Assembly (NCBI RefSeq): GCF_030052815.1
Contig: NC_079510.1
Location: forward strand, 1,986,288 to 2,050,287
Length of the DNA stretch: 64,000 bases
DNA from: Hevea brasiliensis
Lineage: Eukaryota > Streptophyta > Magnoliopsida > Malpighiales > Euphorbiaceae
Reading direction: 5' to 3'
Of the stretch, positions 58,956 to 64,000 are shown piece by piece (the first letter of the stretch is position 1; each line of letters opens with the position of its first letter). Below the pieces are notes generated by a model. That model was not told the DNA's origin and did not search any database. It worked only from the letters and a program-made list of their open reading frames with translations. The translations under genes and the position numbers were made by a program.

Positions 58956-60610
58956 GAATCCCATTTACAGGGTCTTCTCTTTTAATGACATCGATACAAC
59001 TCCAACGCTAAAAGAGTATCAGTCATTATTAGAGATAACCTATGTGGCTCAAAATCATGTGTACCTTTAGCTTGATTACTGACAGACGTGGAAGCAGTTT
59101 GCCAGTATAGTAGGAGTTTTAGTGGAGGAAGCAAAAGCTAAGAAAGCTATCAAAGGCAATTCCCATGGATGGTATTGGACTTATATCAAGAAGAACTTTG
59201 ACCAGCACATCCAAATTAGAAAGTTACAGGTTGCCATGCAAACATTGGCTCTTAGTGTTTATGGGTTAGTTTTATTACCCTGACCCTTGGAGGTAATAAG
59301 TCGGAATGTGGTGGAGCTGTTCTTGGCAGTTGACAAACAGAACATCAATCCAATCCTTGTTATTATTGTTGAGACCATTCTGACTCTAACCTATTACTGA
59401 GAGAGGGGTGAAGGAACTTTAAATTACTGCAGTCAACTATTGTATCTCTGGGTCTTAACACATGTTTGTCTGTGGGAGACCAAAGACTTGACCTAGTACC
59501 CTAATTAACCCATCATTGAAAAAATATTGAAGATAGTGATAAGGGAAAAGAGTGAACATCAGTGGCAAGAACTTATTTTGAGTTATAATAGTCAAAACTA
59601 TTGCTAGAGAAAGCTTTGGAACCCTGGTTAGCCCTTTATATTCAGTATAGGGGATTATTAGTTTGTACCTTTAGTCGGGGTGACTGGATGTACAAGTTAC
59701 TCGCTAGCTTTAGTAACGAGGCAGTTTGATTCTACTAAGTTCTTTCCGTGCACTAGAGAATTCTTCAAAGTTCATTTCTATCATGAAGATGGTAGAGGGG
59801 ATGAATTGAAGGCCCTGCACAAGTTCTGGGAGAGAGTAACCTTAATGGACTGGTCACCTAAGGAACTTAACACGACAGAAGGCTACCTTATGTGGAGGGA
59901 GAAGAGAGATAAAGGGTATGAAGTTCCTAAGCTGATGGGTCTTGAAAATAAATTGCCACAGAAGGACACTTTTGAGGACTACTTTGAAGAGGCTCATCCT
60001 AGGTTGGAAAATCATTTCCAAAGCATAATGCTTGGAAATCAATAGTTGAAGGAACAAATCAAGCAGCTAGAAGCTTAAAAAGGACAATCAGCCTGAAATA
60101 TTTGGCAAGCCATAAAAATCAAAGGAAAAAGGGTTAGAGAAGAAATGGGGGCAACTAAGGTAGAATATGAGGAACACAAAGCTCAATGGGAAAGAGAGAA
60201 GTCCATGCTATGAGGAAAGATAAAAGAGGCTGGGATGCAAAAGAACAAGTTACAAGAAGAGCTTAGTCATCAAAAGATGCTAGTGGCTAAATATGAGCAG
60301 GAACTTAATATGAAAAGGATTGAATATGATGGGCAAGCACAATTGATCAATGACATTCTGAAGGAGTGTGCTAAGGAAAAAGCTAAAAAAGAGCACTATG
60401 CCAATCGTTATTAGGAACTAAAAGAAAATGTTGATTGGCTAGAGAGGATGGCTGCCTAGGGTAAATAGAAGTCATTACCTGAATCAAAATATGCCCTGTG
60501 TATGTTTGATCTAGCAAGACAAGTAGAAAGGATATACGAATACTCGAAGAAATGCCATAACATCTTGAAGAATCTTCCTGAACTAAGACATTAGCTAAGC
60601 TTGTAAAATA
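58956..60610 (+). pseudogene. Ogre 2 ORF1 (DUF7745-type) remainder
   Basis: Continues the ORF1 begun at 27298 (minus). Readable lines: NDIDTTPTLKEYQSLLEI (58986), QTWKQFASIVG (59087), KLQVAMQTLALSVYGLVLLP, VVELFLAVDKQNINPI, then a clean 121-residue open piece at 59680-60045 (SYSLALVTRQFDSTKF, FFKVHFYHEDGRGDELKALHKFWERV, WREKRDKGYEVPK). From 60050 it becomes a Lys/Glu-rich coiled coil and ends near 60600. Ogre elements carry this ORF1 ahead of gag; its role is not known. Several stops make it a pseudogene. Confidence 0.78.
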
Positions 60611-61065
60611 TTTGATCATGTAAATAAATAATTTCGATCTTTAAAACAATGAAAGAATTTTGGAGATATATTTTATGCCTTGAGATGGTGATAATGAATG
60701 AATAGCATAACTCCCGTGGGATTTATCCTCGTTAGGGTTAGGCAAAAAGCCATGGCCGTGAGATGAACAAGTATCATGGATACAAACATGACCCTGTCAT
60801 TCACATTTGGGCTATTGGATGATACCATTGTGTTGAAAACTCAAATTACCCTTTGTAAACAAAAATATGACAATTAAATTATCACTGTATCCTTTTAATA
60901 GATAAAGAAAGGTAATTAAAATAAAAGAAGCTAGGTAAAGTAAACCAATGAATACATTCATTATAAGAAAAATCATCAATATTACTAGGCAAAAAGTAAA
61001 CCCGATGGGACAACCAAGCACTTAAACAAAAGTTTACTTAACCTGGGCTCAAACGAGGAGGATAA
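60611..61065 (+). other. Spacer between Ogre 2 ORF1 and gag
   Basis: Non-coding, AT-rich. No clear motif; no splice signals could be judged. Confidence 0.4.
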
Positions 61066-63000
61066 TGGAAGAACAAGAGCAAGTCCAAAACTTGCAAGGT
61101 CAAGTTTCTGAGTTAAAGGAGCAAGTGTTTGAATTAATGAAGATGATAGGAGAAATGGCTCGCAATAAAGAAGTAGTGGGTCTTTCTCATTGCCTAAAAA
61201 TCCCAGCAACTATAACTAGGGATTCAACTGCCTAGCAATAAGCCTCAACCTCATTTACCTTTCAACCCCCTAATACTAATTTAGTTGTCACTACTCAAGC
61301 TAACTTGCATGTCTCTATGTTTTAAATAAGTGAGCCGTCTTTCCCCTTTATAACACAACTAGCCAATTAGCCCTATAGCCAGGCCATGCCCTACGCTAAG
61401 TATTATCCACCAATGCCCAATCCTACAATCATGCCAAACCCCTCAGCACTGCAAGTTATGAGTTCACCTTATCAAACAATAGGAGGGATGGTCTATGGAT
61501 TTACTATGGCAGACAAGGGGAAAGAAAAAGTAAAAAATGAGAAACTATCAGCTCTAGAAGAGCACTTGAGAGCCATAGAAGGATTGAACATGTATGGCTA
61601 GGTAGACATATTTGCCCTAAGGTTAGTCTCAGATCTAGTAGTGCCTCCCAAGTTTATGATCCTTGAGTTTGAGAAGTACAATGGCACTTCTGACCCCTGC
61701 ATACATTTGGCTACTTATATGGCCAAGATGTTAGCACTAACCGAGGATGACAAGTTGTTAATTCAGTTTTTCCATGAAAGTCTTGGGGCTAGCTCTGCGA
61801 TGGTATGTTCAATTGGATAGGAGTAAGCTACACTCTTAGAAAGACTTAGCTGATGCTTTCTTGAAGCAATATAAATTCAATTGTGATGTGGCCCCAATAA
61901 GGAGAGATCTCCATAATCTCGTACAAAAGGAAGGGGAAAGTTTCAAAGAGTATGCTTAAAGGCGGAGGGAAAAAGCAGCGGAAGTTTATCCACCAGTGAT
62001 AGATAATGCTATGATTTCTGTTTATTGAAACTTTAAAACCTCCTTTATTTCAACTTTATGATTGGGAATACTTCCAATAGTTTTACTAATATCATATAAA
62101 CTGGGGAAAGGATCGAAGACAATTTGAGGCTAGAAAGGCTATAAGAAGCTATGAGGGAAGGTCTAGTGAAAAGAACTGTCAATTCTGGAAAGACAAGAGA
62201 AGGGGAAGTGTATGCTATAGTGAAACAGGCCTATTAACCATGCTCCTCACAAAACACCTTCCGTCCCTGATTCCCTACCCAAAATTCAATGATAGCTAAT
62301 GTTCCCCCATAAGTCCCACATTACTCTTACCCTCGCTCATAGCAATTTCCACCACAAACCACTTACACACCTAGACCACCAATCCAAACAAATCCTTTTA
62401 TCTGACCACCAAGTCCTCAAGCTAACCCTAGGCCACCCAGAAATCCTGATCCACCTCTACCGATGCCTCTTAGTGAAATTTATCGCTACCTCCTGAGTAT
62501 TAACCAAATTGTTCCTATACCCCTGTTACAACTGCCCTATCCCTAATGGTATGATGCTAATGCTCGATATAAGTATCACAGAGGTGTAATCGATCACTCG
62601 ACTGATAATTGTAGGGCACTAAAATGTAGAGTTCTGTCCCTTATCAGGAATGGTTAGTTAAAAATAAAAGGAAGTAGCACAGCACCTAGTGTATCCACAA
62701 ATCCATTGCCAAACCATAATGCTGAAAGGGGAGGCAATGTGAACATGGTCGAATCTGTGGAGGAGGATTTGGTTTATGAAGTTGAACAGTTGAGTCCATA
62801 TTTTGAAGAAATTTTTGAATTTTCCATGAATGAAGGGTATTTAAACCCTGAGGTGTTGAAGCCAGAAGGTGACCGGTCTGGTTTTGGATGTGCCTATCAT
62901 GGAGGCACAGTGAATCATGAAATGAAAAATCATGAAGAATTTAAGAATGAAGTTTTGAAGCTATTGAGGTTCAGAATATTAAGATGTTAAAAGGGATTAA
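61066..63000 (+). pseudogene. Ogre 2 gag
   Basis: Opens MEEQEQVQNLQGQVSELKEQ (ATG 61066), a coiled coil. Proline-rich linker at 61380-61480. Gag core: PPKFMILEFEKYNGTSDP then TYMAKMLALTEDDKLLIQFFHESL (61648-61790), a frameshift, then a QYKFN-like piece. A zinc-finger remnant is at 62570-62650 (YHRGVIDHSTDNCRALKC) with the first cysteine lost. The open piece 62706-62990 continues toward the protease. Many stops and frameshifts. Confidence 0.75.
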
Positions 63001-63275
63001 AGGTAAAGGAAAAAGAAGAAGTGAATTCCATTAAACACAGTGAGGACAGCCCAAGCCTTCCTCTTGGGATAAGATTTGTGTTCTCTATCCCTACTGGACT
63101 AGCCTCATTGGTGCCACCAAGAGTTCTCATTAGGGCACCTTCACAACTCCTGGTAACCAATACCCATGCTATGCCCTGAAACTACAGTTTTCAAATGTTT
63201 ACCCAAAATGCTTTGTGTTATTCCACTATTTCTGCCCTGAACCACACTTATACTTAACCTATCACCACACTGAGA

Positions 63276-64000
63276 TTGTGCTTCCCTCCTTCTTCCCACT
63301 TCAAAATTACCTTCATAGGACCATTGTGTCCTATAAGCTATACAACTATCCCACAAGTACTCCAGCTTGAACTTAACCCAACCCCTAACTTACCTTCAGT
63401 AGATGGGGAAATAGAATATATCACCGGGAGCGGGATATGTTATGGCCTAGAGGAAATAAAAGAGAAGAAAGGGAAGGCGAAGGTAGGGGACTTATTAGAA
63501 AATGCCGAAGAAGGAGCCAAGGAGGTTGAGAAGGGAAAATCTAGTGAGAAAAAGGATGAAGAAGAGCTGCTATTACAGATAATGAAGCAAAGTGAGTATG
63601 ATGTTATAGAACAATTGAAGAAGACATATGCCAAGATTTTATTGCTGTCACTAATCTTGAGTTCAGATGTACATCGCCAAGCCTTACAGAAAGTTCTGAA
63701 TCAGGCCTTTGTGACTTTTGATATCACACTGGGACAGTTTGAGAAGATTGTTAGATAAATTCAGGCTTTAAATTTTGTTACCTTTTTGGGTGACGAGATA
63801 GACCCAGCTGGTTTAAAGCACACTAAGGCTCTACACGTGATAATAAAATGCAAGGGATGCATGGTAGCTAAGGTTCTAATTGATAATAGATTAGCACTCA
63901 ATGTGTTGCCAAGTGCCACCTTGGCTAGGCTCCCAATTGAGCTGTCTTTGATGTGCCAGAGCAGTATAATAGTTAGAGCTTTCGATGGGACAAAGAAAGA
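63276..64000 (+). pseudogene. Ogre 2 protease region, cut by window end
   Basis: A 160-residue open piece to 63758 with a Lys/Glu stretch, then LLLQIMKQSEYDVIEQLKKT, LLLSLILSSDVHRQALQKVL and FDITLGQFEKIV, the lead-in to Tat-type protease. A TAA at 63756-63758 interrupts, and the same frame continues FVTFLGDEIDPAG, ALHVIIKCKG, VLIDNRLALNVLP. The aspartate of the active-site triad is present, but the glycine after N (usual IDNGSSLNV) is arginine. RT would lie beyond the window. Confidence 0.82.

Overview
The window is intergenic DNA from a plant nuclear genome, most likely a eudicot with a large, repeat-rich genome. Plant marks are Ty3/gypsy chromoviruses with an initiator-Met tRNA primer site, Ogre/Tat elements with their extra ORF1 and tRNA-Arg-like primer site, an RTE-type LINE with a TTGAG tail, and a hAT transposon with an 8-bp target duplication. 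I see no intact host gene, tRNA, rRNA or CRISPR. The species cannot be named from the sequence. Layout: 1-9664 is a chromovirus (element A, minus strand), cut by the window start. It sits in an older LTR (B; 9665-11361 plus 15430-17047), which also holds a solo LTR (C, 11362-15429). B lies in the 5' LTR of Ogre element 1, whose decayed body runs to 24892 and contains a hAT element (19007-20390). From 24893 to 27292 is part of a chromovirus LTR. A minus-strand Ogre leader and ORF1 start follow (27298-28520), then a decayed gypsy-type transposon gene (29389-31243) and a decayed gypsy gag-pol (about 31900-34713). Next come LTR E, a hAT fragment, solo LTR D with a LINE inside it, another LTR-like block (about 44433-46596), an LTR fragment (F), and the inverted 3' LTR of Ogre 1 (47536-53950), which holds solo LTR G. 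The end holds Gy2 (53951-58955), a chromovirus derivative with almost no internal region, and Ogre element 2 (58956 to the window end). Main result: 24893-53950 (29 kb) reads as an inversion. Flipping it back restores at one stroke (i) an intact Gy2 LTR, (ii) a matching GAATC target duplication around Gy2, (iii) an open Ogre ORF1 frame running from the 27.3-kb side into the 58.96-kb side, and (iv) the orientation and full length of the Ogre 1 3' LTR. It is either a recent rearrangement or an assembly inversion. Second result: seven or more diverged long LTRs share a tandem double hairpin whose stems differ in sequence but keep pairing, which points to a selected RNA structure in the retrotransposon transcript. 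A similar pattern of compensatory changes occurs in an 85-bp tandem repeat just upstream of the Ogre 3' LTR. How the parts relate: in the restored order Ogre 1 sits in LTR F, and B, hAT-1 and G sit in Ogre 1; A and C sit in B; Gy2 sits in Ogre 2; the LINE sits in D. Three solo LTRs (C, D, G) keep perfect 5-bp duplications, so loss of element bodies by LTR-LTR recombination has been active here. Every coding region seen is broken, so any movement would depend on proteins made elsewhere.
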